This document shows positions 19,156 through 26,215 of a DNA stretch of 36,188 nucleotides, in pieces. Position 1 is the stretch's first letter. The number at the start of each line of letters is the position of its first letter. The position numbers and the translations under genes were made by a program. The stretch comes from Bacteroidales bacterium. GTDB lineage: Bacteria > Bacteroidota > Bacteroidia > Bacteroidales > VadinHA17. The stretch spans positions 1-36,188 of the forward strand of contig JALVJE010000100.1 in the NCBI GenBank assembly GCA_027028505.1. Reading direction: 5' to 3'. The notes below the pieces were generated by a model. It saw nothing but the letters and a program-made list of their open reading frames with translations, did not search any database and was not told the DNA's origin.

Positions 19156-19272
19156 TGCGGGGTGGAGCAGTGGCAGTCCCGAAAAACATCAAATCAAAGA
19201 TTTGATTAGTTTTTCGAGGATGCTCGAAAATCCAACCAGGCAAAGCCTGGGGATTTTCGGCACTCGTTGGGC
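19156..19272 (+). pseudogene. Truncated and interrupted 5' copy of the initiator tRNA
   Basis: Bases 19152-19176 repeat 19305-19329 exactly, that is the 5' leader, acceptor 5' strand and left part of the D arm. After an 86-base insert, 19263-19272 (CTCGTTGGGC) continues the tRNA exactly where it broke off, up to the anticodon stem. The copy then ends. Joined, the two pieces give 35 bases identical to the intact gene. It has no anticodon, T arm or 3' acceptor strand, so it cannot form a tRNA. It sits directly behind the promoter. Confidence 0.8.
19177..19262 (+). mobile_element. 86-bp twin-hairpin insert (REPIN/PATE-like)
   Basis: Two hairpins lie in tandem. Hairpin 1 (19180-19216) pairs CGAAAAAC with GTTTTTCG and ATCAAATC with GATTTGAT, with an AAA loop and a 2-base bulge. 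Hairpin 2 (19225-19259) pairs CGAAAATCC with GGATTTTCG and CCAGGC with GCCTGG, also with an AAA loop and a 2-base bulge. Eight bases separate them. The insert splits the tRNA copy cleanly, with no in-register target duplication, as expected for Y1/IS200-type single-strand transposition. It carries no coding sequence. That it is mobile is inferred from the clean interruption. Confidence 0.6.
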
Positions 19273-19308
19273 AACGTTCTTTAATTGACAGTTTTTTAAA
19301 ATTTATAT

Positions 19309-19380
<72 letters not shown>

Positions 19381-19386
19381 CAAAGA

Positions 19387-19416
19387 AAAGCCTGGCACGA
19401 AGTGCCGGGCTTTTTT
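19387..19416 (+). terminator. Terminator of the initiator tRNA
   Basis: AAAGCC-T-GGCAC (19387-19398) pairs with GTGCC-G-GGCTTT (19402-19413) around a GAA loop. This is a 12-bp stem with one G-T pair, ending in a run of six T residues. It begins six bases after the tRNA 3' end. Confidence 0.92.
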
Positions 19417-19419
19417 CAT

Positions 19420-19452
19420 GCCCCGGACGCAAGCCTGCTTGCAGGACGGGGC
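19420..19452. repeat. Two-part palindrome behind the tRNA terminator
   Basis: Outer arms GCCCCG (19420-19425) and CGGGGC (19447-19452) enclose inner arms GCAAGC (19429-19434) and GCTTGC (19437-19442), with a 2-base loop and an asymmetric internal loop. The build resembles the hairpins at 19180-19259 and 20958-20993. Confidence 0.65.
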
Positions 19453-19457
19453 AGGGA

Positions 19458-19705
19458 AAAAGCCCGTGACCTTGCGCAGCAAGGCGGGCTTTTCTTTGTT
19501 AAGCTCTCCATACCAGGTCCGTGAGGAGCGCAGCGACGAACAATCCTGCCCCAGAGAACGACGATAAATGAAGGATGAATGAAAGCCCATGACCTTGCGC
19601 AGCAAGGCGGGCTTTTCTTTGTAAAGTACTCACAACCAGGATCGCGAGGTCCGGCCTGCCGGACCGAGCAATCCTGCCCCCGGAGGAACGAGGAACGATG
19701 ATCGT
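19458..19705. repeat. Imperfect ~125-bp tandem repeat of terminator hairpin plus tRNA-3'-like tail
   Basis: Two units occur. Each starts with a hairpin AAAGCCC / CCTTGC / GCAAGG / GGGCTTT (19458-19493 and 19582-19616) followed by CTTTGT; 33 bases are identical (19467-19499 and 19590-19622). Each continues with an ACCAGG segment and ends ATCCTGCCCC (19543-19552 and 19671-19680), like the tRNA 3' end AGTCCTGCCCCCG. GGCTTTTCTTTGT is also the inverse of the ACAAAGAAAAGCC directly after the tRNA. The second unit contains an extra palindrome (19648-19665). Open frames across it on the minus strand look spurious. I see no gene here. Confidence 0.7.
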
Positions 19706-19898
19706 CGATTGATGATCGAAAAACAACAAATGAAGATACACCAAGGTGCGGAGAGAGGTGCGGAATTTTTCTGTTTTCCTAATCACCTTGAATCCAATCA
19801 ATTATACACCGACAAGCACATACCTCAATTCTACTTTTACAAAAGTATTTTCTTTTAATTTCTGCAATATATTGTATTTCTTTATTTTACGAATATAT

Positions 19899-19934
19899 AA
19901 CTACGTAGCTAACTACGTAGCTAGCTACGTAGTT
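19899..19934. repeat. Triple TACGTA palindrome array
   Basis: Three 12-base units lie in tandem: AACTACGTAGCT twice, then its reverse complement AGCTACGTAGTT. Each has a CTACGTAG palindromic core and the whole 36 bases can fold as one hairpin. It overlaps the stop codon of the transposase remnant at 19925. The 160 bases to the left (19740-19898) are AT-rich and hold nothing else recognisable. Confidence 0.75.
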
Positions 19935-20037
19935 GTGTTTGATCCGGAATATTGATCATCCTGCCATTTAACGGGATTGTTCCGGATGTATTCCACGGTC
20001 TTCTGAAAGGATCTGTCCGACCGGATGATACGTCCCC
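19925..20037 (-). pseudogene. C-terminal remnant of a REP-associated tyrosine transposase (RAYT, Y1/IS200-like), copy 1
   Basis: Read on the minus strand, codons from 20032 give RIIRSDRSFQKTVEYIRN and then NPVKWQDDQY, ending at TAG (19925-19927). RIIR...F...YIxNNPxxWxxD is the usual C-terminus of RAYT/Y1 transposases in Bacteroidota. The catalytic HUH motif and tyrosine region are missing, so this is a dead fragment of about 36 codons. It abuts the stop codon of the nim-like gene in another frame. The DNA of 19954-19993 matches 20703-20742 at 35 of 40 positions. Confidence 0.7.
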
Positions 20038-20499
20038 CTATTCTCCTGCCTGTTTGCCGGTGAGGGTTTCGATCTTTAATTTGAGCAACACCATGCCGGC
20101 AAGGTCTTTTTTGCTGTAGCGGGGCCGGCCGTGATAGCCGTATTTGTGCATGATCAGGTCGAGGCCGGCTTTTTTCTCAGCCTCCTCCTCATGGATGGTG
20201 ATGGTGCCGGTGCCCATCACCGACCGGTAACGGGTCGTCCAGCGGCAGGGCACAGCGTCCCGCACCACCCTGCTCTCCAGCTCGATCTCAAAAGAGACCC
20301 TGCCGTTCTTCCGCAACAGATCCATCTTGCGGCCTTCCGGCGCCGAATGGATGTAGATGATCCCCTCATGCCAGGCATAGCTCACCGGCACAATATAGGC
20401 CTCGTCACCATCCACGATCCCCAGGCGGCATACCTGCGACCGCTCCAGGATCTCCTCCAGGAGCGCTTTGTCGGTGATCTCTTTTTCTTTGCGACGCAT
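20038..20499 (-). CDS. NimA-like pyridoxamine 5'-phosphate oxidase family protein
   Basis: This is a small split-barrel flavin-binding protein of the NimA/PNPOx-like group. Members bind FMN or related cofactors, and some reduce 5-nitroimidazoles to amines. Starting at the ATG at 20497-20499 gives 153 residues beginning MRRKEKEITD, the typical start of this family; an upstream frame to 20532 adds 11 residues without similarity. Family segments are ILERSQVCRLGIVDGDEAYIVPVSYAW, split here as ILERSQVCRLG and AYIVPVSYAW, then IYIHSAPEGRKMDLLR and the C-terminal GYHGRPRYSKKDLAGMVLL. It stands alone, flanked on both sides by related transposase remnants in direct orientation. Drug resistance cannot be inferred from sequence. 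Confidence 0.88.
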   Translation of the reverse strand: MRRKEKEITDKALLEEILERSQVCRLGIVDGDEAYIVPVSYAWHEGIIYIHSAPEGRKMDLLRKNGRVSFEIELESRVVRDAVPCRWTTRYRSVMGTGTITIHEEEAEKKAGLDLIMHKYGYHGRPRYSKKDLAGMVLLKLKIETLTGKQAGE

Positions 20500-20628
20500 A
20501 GTTCTTTTTGTTGATCTGTTCTTTACATTCACTTTTTTTCACACAGACGATCCGTCCTGGCAGCCGGTCTCACTCAAACAACTATATGTTCCCGCCGGTA
20601 TGGAAAAAGAGGGTCCTCTCGCGGGATA

Positions 20629-20654
20629 TGATCGTTCCGGCACGGCAACGATCA
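20629..20654. repeat. Inverted repeat upstream of the nim-like gene
   Basis: TGATCGTT (20629-20636) and AACGATCA (20647-20654) are perfect 8-base arms around a 10-base centre, followed by TTTTT on the plus strand. It lies about 130 bases upstream of the nim-like start. It could be an operator or a terminator-like hairpin; no plus-strand gene precedes it. Confidence 0.5.
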
Positions 20655-20694
20655 TTTTTATCAGGTCTTTTGTCATGTTTTTGATTTTTTGTGC

Positions 20695-20790
20695 AAGATA
20701 ATGATCATCCTGCCATTTCAGAGGATCGTTACGGATGTATTCTTTAATTTTTTTGAAATCCGTATTGTCAATGGCATCCGTAAAAACGCC
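20695..20790 (-). pseudogene. C-terminal remnant of a RAYT/Y1-type transposase, copy 2
   Basis: The minus strand reads FTDAIDNTDFKKIKEYIRND and then PLKWQDDHY, the same YIRNxPxKWQDD C-terminus as copy 1. The frame runs on downstream without a stop to about 20545 but is closed upstream by a TGA near 20806, so the catalytic part is lost. It lies upstream of the nim-like gene in the same orientation as copy 1. The remainder of the 20500-21005 gap holds the inverted repeat at 20629, pyrimidine tract B and a palindrome. Confidence 0.65.
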
Positions 20791-20844
20791 CGGGTTAAAT
20801 TCCCTGCCGGCTCAATGACCGTTTTGCCGATGGCTCCAAAGCAA

Positions 20845-20955
20845 CATCGTTCCTTACTCCCTACTTTTCATACTCTTCTCACTTTTCGACTCTTCGACTT
20901 TTAGACTTTTGACCTTTATCGCATTATCTCCTCATCGCTTTATCGCATCATCCTT
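20845..20955. repeat. Pyrimidine-rich low-complexity tract, copy B
   Basis: The plus strand is built of ACTTTTCGACTCTTCGAC, TTTTAGACTTTTGACC and TATCGCATTATC words. The 18 bases at 20911-20928 recur exactly at 22742-22759 in copy C. It lies downstream of the glycosidase-like gene, beyond a palindrome. Confidence 0.75.
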
Positions 20956-20957
20956 CG

Positions 20958-20993
20958 TCCGCCGTAGTCCCGATCCATCGGGACGAAGGCGGA
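20958..20993. repeat. Two-part palindrome after the glycosidase-like gene
   Basis: TCCGCC (20958-20963) and GGCGGA (20988-20993) enclose GTCCCGAT (20967-20974) and ATCGGGAC (20977-20984), with a 2-base loop and a 3-by-3 internal loop. It starts 12 bases beyond the gene's stop codon. No T-run follows on the minus strand, so a 3'-end stabiliser or REP-like role is as likely as termination. Confidence 0.7.
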
Positions 20994-21005
20994 GCACACC
21001 GCACC

Positions 21006-22625
21006 CTACTCCTTCCCCATCCCAGGTCCCTCAGCAGCCACCACTTCCACCACCATCCCGGGTACTGATATGTCTCCCGGATCGCCGGCAAGGGTTCCCA
21101 GGCTGTCGATCAGGGCACCGGGAAGGATGAGCCTGTTCCCATCGCGGGTCACCTCCCGGGTGATCTCTTCTGCCCTGTCGGCCAGGAGATCCTGTCCGTA
21201 CACCCGGATATTTTCCGGCAGAGGCCGGTCGAAGACCAGCACCAGGGAAGCATAATGTCCGAAGATGCCGATGGGTTTTCCTTCTTCCACACTTTTCAGG
21301 ATCACCGTAGCGCGAGGATGCTGCCAGCTTTCCTCCGGGGTCACCCGTCCTTCGGTAGCCACAGCTACTGCCCCGTTGGGGAACTTTGCTGCCATCACAC
21401 GGGGCGCCAGACCGCTGATCTTCACCTCCGGCAACGGCATGTTACGGGCCATTACCGCCGGCGCTCCCTGATGCACCATCTTGCCGTAGGCAGGCCGGTA
21501 CCAGGTATCGCTTTCGGTGAAGACGATGCTGTCGGTCAGGTATTTTTCCGAAGCTTCATAGGTACCATAACCTGCCGGCATGGGGGGTGCTATGCGTTGC
21601 CACAGGACAAAACGGTCTGCTTCGTTGAGCCTCCGGTCCACATGCCGGTCGCCGGCGATCTGCAGGTGATAGTCTTTCCCTTTGTACCACCGGGGTGTTT
21701 TCATGGGATGTCTTTTGGCAGCTACCACCAGGCCCAGGGCCGCCGCCACATTACAGTCATCCTGCACATTGAGATATGCTCCGTATTCCTCCCTGCCTGC
21801 CGTTTGTGAGAGGATATCATGTACACGCTGCAGTGTCGTGGCCGTTACCAGCAGAGGTGCCGCATCGTAGGTACGGAAGACGTCGGCATGCTGCAGGATC
21901 TCCAGCATGCGGGCAGCCCGTTGGGGATCCTGAGCAGGATCATATCCCGAAGGGTAACGAGAAAGACCTTTTTCCTCCCAACGGGGTGTCAGGGGTCCTG
22001 CCCCCGTCACATATTCCAGCACCAGGGAAGGATAGATCTCCTTTTTGATGCGTTCTGCAAGAAAATCTTTGGTGTCCCCGCCATCGATCTTCCAGTATTC
22101 TATGCCTGCATATTTGCTCCATTCCACCATGCGGCGTATCTCAGGCTCCGGCGGGCTTCCCCTCACCCACAGACCCAGCCCCCGCCAACCCAGGGCTTTG
22201 ATATCCTCGTTCATGTGCAGCAGCCGGTCACGGGGCGCCAGACCCGCGTACCGGGGAAAATCTGCCGTATCCATCACCAGTGTGAAAAAAGGGTTGGGTT
22301 TTAAATGTTTATCCGCCCAGCCATGATCGATCAGGAAATAATAATCACTGCGGGTACGGGGCAACATCACCACCGCCATGCCTTCCCTGCCGAAGATATT
22401 CTCCTCGTTCATCTGCTCCCGGGCAGCGATGTTGGAATAGACCTTCACGGGATCGGGATCGGTGACCGGCTCACCTTCTCGGATCAGGTAGTTCTGCCAG
22501 TACCACGTACACCAGTAATTGGGCGCCGTGGACGGCATGTCCGGCACAAGGTCCACCTCAGGACCCCGGCTACATCCTCCAAACAATAACCCCAGAAAAA
22601 CCCCGAAATAAATGATTCTCTTCAT
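21006..22625 (-). CDS. Putative glycoside hydrolase lipoprotein, (beta/alpha)8 type, GH27/GH36-like
   Basis: This is a predicted exported lipoprotein of 539 residues from the ATG at 22623-22625. A TTG three codons upstream is less likely. The signal peptide ends LLFGGC, with Cys18 as lipid site. The central region looks like a TIM barrel of the alpha-galactosidase clan: WRGLGLWVRG is followed by YWKIDGGD, where Asp181 would be the nucleophile. VFRTYD with Asp254 sits where the acid/base residue is expected. A beta-rich C-terminal part (about 380-539) resembles the usual sandwich domain. I cannot assign the exact family or substrate. No SusC/SusD pair or other sugar genes are adjacent; it stands alone between two repeat tracts. 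Confidence 0.65.
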   Translation of the reverse strand: MKRIIYFGVFLGLLFGGCSRGPEVDLVPDMPSTAPNYWCTWYWQNYLIREGEPVTDPDPVKVYSNIAAREQMNEENIFGREGMAVVMLPRTRSDYYFLIDHGWADKHLKPNPFFTLVMDTADFPRYAGLAPRDRLLHMNEDIKALGWRGLGLWVRGSPPEPEIRRMVEWSKYAGIEYWKIDGGDTKDFLAERIKKEIYPSLVLEYVTGAGPLTPRWEEKGLSRYPSGYDPAQDPQRAARMLEILQHADVFRTYDAAPLLVTATTLQRVHDILSQTAGREEYGAYLNVQDDCNVAAALGLVVAAKRHPMKTPRWYKGKDYHLQIAGDRHVDRRLNEADRFVLWQRIAPPMPAGYGTYEASEKYLTDSIVFTESDTWYRPAYGKMVHQGAPAVMARNMPLPEVKISGLAPRVMAAKFPNGAVAVATEGRVTPEESWQHPRATVILKSVEEGKPIGIFGHYASLVLVFDRPLPENIRVYGQDLLADRAEEITREVTRDGNRLILPGALIDSLGTLAGDPGDISVPGMVVEVVAAEGPGMGKE

Positions 22626-22671
22626 TGATCTCAAATTTGTATAAACCTATTTCAGGATAACTCAAGCGGGG

Positions 22672-22880
22672 TCGCTCTCATCTCTCATCTCAGACTTTTC
22701 CCACTTTTCATACTTTTTGACTTTTCGACTCTTCGACCTTAGACCTTTATCGCATTATCCCTTCATCTCTTCATCGCTTCTCCTCCCTACTTCTCACTCT
22801 TTACTCCCTACTCCCTACTCTTCCCACTTTTCCCACTCTTCCCACTTTTCGACTTTTAGACTTTTAGACTCCTCGACCTT
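22672..22880. repeat. Pyrimidine-rich low-complexity tract, copy C
   Basis: This is the longest tract, filling the 238-base gap between the glycosidase-like gene and the permease gene. Words are ACTTTTCCCACTTTTCATAC, ACTTTTCGACTCTTCGACC, TACTCCCTACTCCCTAC and CGACTTTTAGACTTTTAGAC. It shares 18 bases with copy B. It runs into the permease gene: the stop codon of that gene and its last few codons are made of repeat sequence. Confidence 0.8.
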
Positions 22881-24021
22881 CATCCTTCACCCTCTTCAGC
22901 CGCCAGGCGGTCATCAGGGTAAAGACGCCGAGGAGGATCAGCAGTTTCCAGATATCGGGGGCCACCTCCTGCCAGGATCCGCCTTTCACCACGATGGTGG
23001 TACCGGCATGGAGAAAATGGGTGGTAGGTACCGCCTGGGCCAGCCATTGCAGGTACCATGGCATCGCCGTCACCGGCCACGAATAACCGGAGATCAGAAA
23101 GAAAGGATAAGTGGAAAAAGCAAGGATAGCCATGTACCGCACCTGGCTTTTGATGAAAGAGCCGGAGAAGATCGCCAGCATGGCGATGGTCAGCACAAAG
23201 ATCATCCCTGTGGTCAGGAGGGCCAACATATTGCCGCCGCGGGAAACTCCCAGCAGGGGATATACACCCCAGAAAAAGATCAGGAAATAGGCAAAATAAA
23301 GAAACAGGTAATATGCCGGCTTGCCCAGCAGGTAATGCAACACCCCTCCTTCACCCTGCAGATATCCGGCCAGCTTCTTCTCTCCGTTATCCACGGAGAC
23401 GCTCTCCCCCATACCGATCAGCAGGGTCTGCTGCAGGATAAGGAACAACAGTCCCGGCAGCAGGAAATCGCCGTAATTGTTCGTCGGATTGTAAACGGGG
23501 CGGATCTCGGGAAGGACGGGGTTGATCATCTCCATGGCATGTTTGGGGTTGATGCCATGCATCTCGAAAAAACGCAGCCTCACGCCCGAGCCGACGGTCA
23601 TCATCACAATGTTGACCGCCTTGTTCAGATCATTGGAGGGCAGGAAACGGGTGGTATTGAGATAAAGTTTCACATCGGCACCCTGCAGCTTCAGCAGTTT
23701 TTTCGTAAAATCTTTCGGGAACCAGAGAAAGCCGTTGATCTCCTGGCGGTCGAGCATCTCACGGGCCTCCTCCAGACTATGTATCTTTGCCCGTATCCCG
23801 ATCTTGGGACTGGCCTCCAGCAGACGGATGATGTGCAATGTAGCGGCTGTATTGTCGTCATCCACCACGGCAAAAGAGATGCGGTTGATATCTTTCTGCA
23901 TGTATATGCTTCCCAGCAGAAAAGCATACAACAACGGCGCAATAAGCACGGTCAGCAGGATGCTGTGATTGTCCAGCACCTGCTTCAGCTCTTCCGATAT
24001 GATCCGCCTGATCTCTTTCAT
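22864..24021 (-). CDS. ABC-2 type transporter permease (second of pair)
   Basis: This is an inner-membrane permease of the ABC-2 (YhhJ/DrrB-like) kind, 385 residues. It has one N-terminal membrane helix (about 22-40), a periplasmic domain of about 150 residues, then five C-terminal helices (from LLPGLLFLILQQTLLIG onwards). This is the fold of export permeases that work with HlyD and TolC partners. It overlaps the upstream permease by four bases (ATGA), so translation is coupled, and it probably forms a heterodimer with it. The last codons, GRGV-stop, lie inside pyrimidine-rich tract C, so the C-terminus may have been altered by the repeat. The cargo is unknown, and no ATPase domain or gene is present nearby. 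Confidence 0.88.
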   Translation of the reverse strand: MKEIRRIISEELKQVLDNHSILLTVLIAPLLYAFLLGSIYMQKDINRISFAVVDDDNTAATLHIIRLLEASPKIGIRAKIHSLEEAREMLDRQEINGFLWFPKDFTKKLLKLQGADVKLYLNTTRFLPSNDLNKAVNIVMMTVGSGVRLRFFEMHGINPKHAMEMINPVLPEIRPVYNPTNNYGDFLLPGLLFLILQQTLLIGMGESVSVDNGEKKLAGYLQGEGGVLHYLLGKPAYYLFLYFAYFLIFFWGVYPLLGVSRGGNMLALLTTGMIFVLTIAMLAIFSGSFIKSQVRYMAILAFSTYPFFLISGYSWPVTAMPWYLQWLAQAVPTTHFLHAGTTIVVKGGSWQEVAPDIWKLLILLGVFTLMTAWRLKRVKDEGRGV

Positions 24022-25208
24022 GCTGTTGCCGGGATCATGTTACGTTCCGTTTTTTTCTTTTCACCCACCCGGATCTTCAGGGCCACCCAGGCCGTCACCG
24101 CTCCGGTCAGCAGGAAAAGTGAGAGTTTTCCCAGCGCAGGGTAGGTGTAGTGCAGAGGCACGCCTATCTGGTACAACTGAAAGAAAGCGGAAAGGAAATG
24201 GGTGTACGGGATGAACTGCGCATACGCACTGTTGAAGAAAGGCATGCCGAACATCGGGAAAGTAAAACCGCTGAAGACAAAAGCCGGCGAATTGTAGAAA
24301 AAGGCCAGGTCCAGTGCCACCAGTTCGTCATCGATGGTAGTGGAGATCATGAAGCCCAGGAAGATATTCACCAGCGTGAACAGGGCAAAAAGCAGGATCA
24401 GCTCGGGAACACGCTGTGTGAAAGGAATACCGAAGATCACAAAAACAATGGCGATCAGCATTACGATGCCCATGCCGTAAGCCAGGTAAGCCAGCGACTT
24501 CCCCAAAAGCATCTGCAGGGGGCTTCCCCGGGATACCTTCACCAACTCATCAAAAGTGCCCTCATTGACCTCGGTATTGAAAGCTTTCGCCGCCGCAAAA
24601 AAGATGAACATCTGCAGCAACACCGTCATCAGCCCCGGCAACAGATAATAGAGATAATTGAACCAGGGGTTGAAAAGGGTATGCACATGGGTACGTACCG
24701 GCATCACCAGTCCCATGGTCGTGGGATGATCGACCCCCACATGCTCCAGACGCTGTATGGTCACGCCCGCCGAAACGGTTCCGGAGATCACGGCAGCTTC
24801 GCGGTAGAGGATATTGCCATAGACGATATTCGAGGAGTTGGTGTATACCACCAGACGGGTCGGCCGGTTGCGGAAGATATCCCGCTCAAAGCCATGGGGA
24901 ATAACGATCAGGGCATGCTCGTCATGGTCCGTAAAAAATTCTTCCGGGTCATCCTCCGACGACAGATAGCGGGTGATCTTCATCGCTGCCGAGCTCTCGA
25001 TCATGTCGGTCACCTGCCGTGAGATCTTGCTGTGGTCGGCATCATACACAGCCACGGGGATCTCCCGCAGGGCTCCTTTCAGGTAGATCAGTCCCAGGAA
25101 AAGGAAGACCCCTACCGGCAGAAAGACCAGCAGGGTGCGGGCAAAACGGTCGCGCGCGATACGTTCCGTCTCGCGCACGGCCACCTGTATGAATGCCAGA
25201 TATTTCAC
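24018..25208 (-). CDS. ABC-2 type transporter permease (first of pair)
   Basis: This permease has 396 residues and the same layout as its downstream neighbour. A membrane helix near residues 26-45 (LLVFLPVGVFLFLGLIYL) is followed by a periplasmic domain with the ABC2_membrane_3 pattern (VAVYDADHSKISRQV...). Five C-terminal helices follow. The second start codon overlaps its stop by four bases. It begins 16 bases after the HlyD gene. With HlyD and TolC it would form an envelope-spanning exporter; drugs, lipids or peptides are all possible cargo. No Walker A or ABC signature occurs in either permease. Confidence 0.88.
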   Translation of the reverse strand: MKYLAFIQVAVRETERIARDRFARTLLVFLPVGVFLFLGLIYLKGALREIPVAVYDADHSKISRQVTDMIESSAAMKITRYLSSEDDPEEFFTDHDEHALIVIPHGFERDIFRNRPTRLVVYTNSSNIVYGNILYREAAVISGTVSAGVTIQRLEHVGVDHPTTMGLVMPVRTHVHTLFNPWFNYLYYLLPGLMTVLLQMFIFFAAAKAFNTEVNEGTFDELVKVSRGSPLQMLLGKSLAYLAYGMGIVMLIAIVFVIFGIPFTQRVPELILLFALFTLVNIFLGFMISTTIDDELVALDLAFFYNSPAFVFSGFTFPMFGMPFFNSAYAQFIPYTHFLSAFFQLYQIGVPLHYTYPALGKLSLFLLTGAVTAWVALKIRVGEKKKTERNMIPATA

Positions 25209-25224
25209 GTCTGAGGAGGTATCT

Positions 25225-26205
25225 TTATATTTTTATCCGTACCGTCATGCCGGGCCGCAGGTCCGGATGCTGCCGTACGGGTTTCAGACGCACTTCAAAG
25301 GTCTTCAGGTCAAACTCTCCTTTGTTCTTGGTAGGGGTCCAGGTGGCAAAATCCGGCATCACCGCGATATAGCTCACCACCAGCTCTATCTCTTTGCCGC
25401 CCAGGCCGGGCACAGTTCCTTTCAGATGCGTCCCTTTTTTGAAGAGGGAGAGTTTGTCTTCCCGCACGTTGAGGACGGCATAGATCTTTTCCGGGATCAT
25501 GATGGTGATCACCGGAAAGCCGGGGGCCATCACCTCTCCCTCCTCGGCGATACGGCTGCTCACCAGCCCCGTGACGGGCGCTTTGATATCCAGCTGCTCA
25601 TAGAAGGCCATGGCCTCCTGATACACCTCTTTGGCCTGCTGGTAAGAGGCCTCAGCGGCCTCGATATCCTCGGGGCGGGCACCGTTCTCTGCCATGTCGT
25701 ACAAGGCTTTGGCAGCATCCATAGCGTCTTTGGCGGCATTGTACTTGTAAGTCATCTCGTCCATCTCCTGCTGTGAGATGATACTGTCCGCATACAATAC
25801 CTGAAAACGCCGGTAGGTTTTCTCAGCGAACTCGAACTGGCTGCGGGCCAGCTCATACTGGTTGCGCAGAGCTCTTTTTTCCTCCTCGCGGGCCCCTTTT
25901 TTCGCTCTTTTCACCACCGCCCCGGCAGCTTTCACCAGGCCTTCGGCCTGTCCCACCTTGGCGTCCATGACCTTGGTCTCCAGCGTAAAGACCAGCTCTC
26001 CCTCCTGTACGCTGTCCCCCTCCTCCACCGCGATCTTTTTCACCCGCCCCGGGATCATCGAGGAGACATTGACCGTCGGGGCTTCGAACATCCCAAGCAT
26101 GATATTTTCCTCGTCTCCGGAACCTCCGAAGATCAGCATGATCACGGCAACAAGGATCACGATCACAGGGATCAGCAGGGCTATGGCACTCTTTGATATT
26201 TTCAT
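25225..26205 (-). CDS. HlyD family periplasmic adaptor (membrane fusion protein)
   Basis: This adaptor links inner-membrane permeases to the TolC channel. It has 326 residues. An N-terminal membrane anchor (AIALLIPVIVILVAVIMLIF) is followed by the first half of a lipoyl domain (VSSMIPGRVKKIAVEEGDSVQEGE). A long alpha-helical hairpin comes next, rich in Ala, Glu and Lys (about 80-200). The second lipoyl half (IKAPVTGLVSSRIAEEGEVMAPG) and a beta-barrel domain end it with GMTVRIKI. It is 10 bases downstream of the TolC gene and 16 bases upstream of the first permease. The layout resembles the YhiI/YbhG group, which works with ABC-2 permeases. Confidence 0.92.
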   Translation of the reverse strand: MKISKSAIALLIPVIVILVAVIMLIFGGSGDEENIMLGMFEAPTVNVSSMIPGRVKKIAVEEGDSVQEGELVFTLETKVMDAKVGQAEGLVKAAGAVVKRAKKGAREEEKRALRNQYELARSQFEFAEKTYRRFQVLYADSIISQQEMDEMTYKYNAAKDAMDAAKALYDMAENGARPEDIEAAEASYQQAKEVYQEAMAFYEQLDIKAPVTGLVSSRIAEEGEVMAPGFPVITIMIPEKIYAVLNVREDKLSLFKKGTHLKGTVPGLGGKEIELVVSYIAVMPDFATWTPTKNKGEFDLKTFEVRLKPVRQHPDLRPGMTVRIKI

Positions 26206-26215
26206 AACTGTAACA

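Noticed and set aside
19746..19955. Small plus-strand frame with YVANYVASYVV repeats
   Set aside because: The repeat protein is produced by the TACGTA palindromes; there is no ribosome site, and the rest is low-complexity AT-rich sequence.
22672..22880. A CRISPR array or minisatellite in the pyrimidine tracts
   Set aside because: Words recur with irregular spacing and order, and there are no constant repeats with unique spacers and no cas genes.
22717..24144. Long plus-strand open frame (475 codons) opposite the permease
   Set aside because: It runs through pyrimidine tract C and the antisense of a clear permease gene; the composition is that of a shadow frame.
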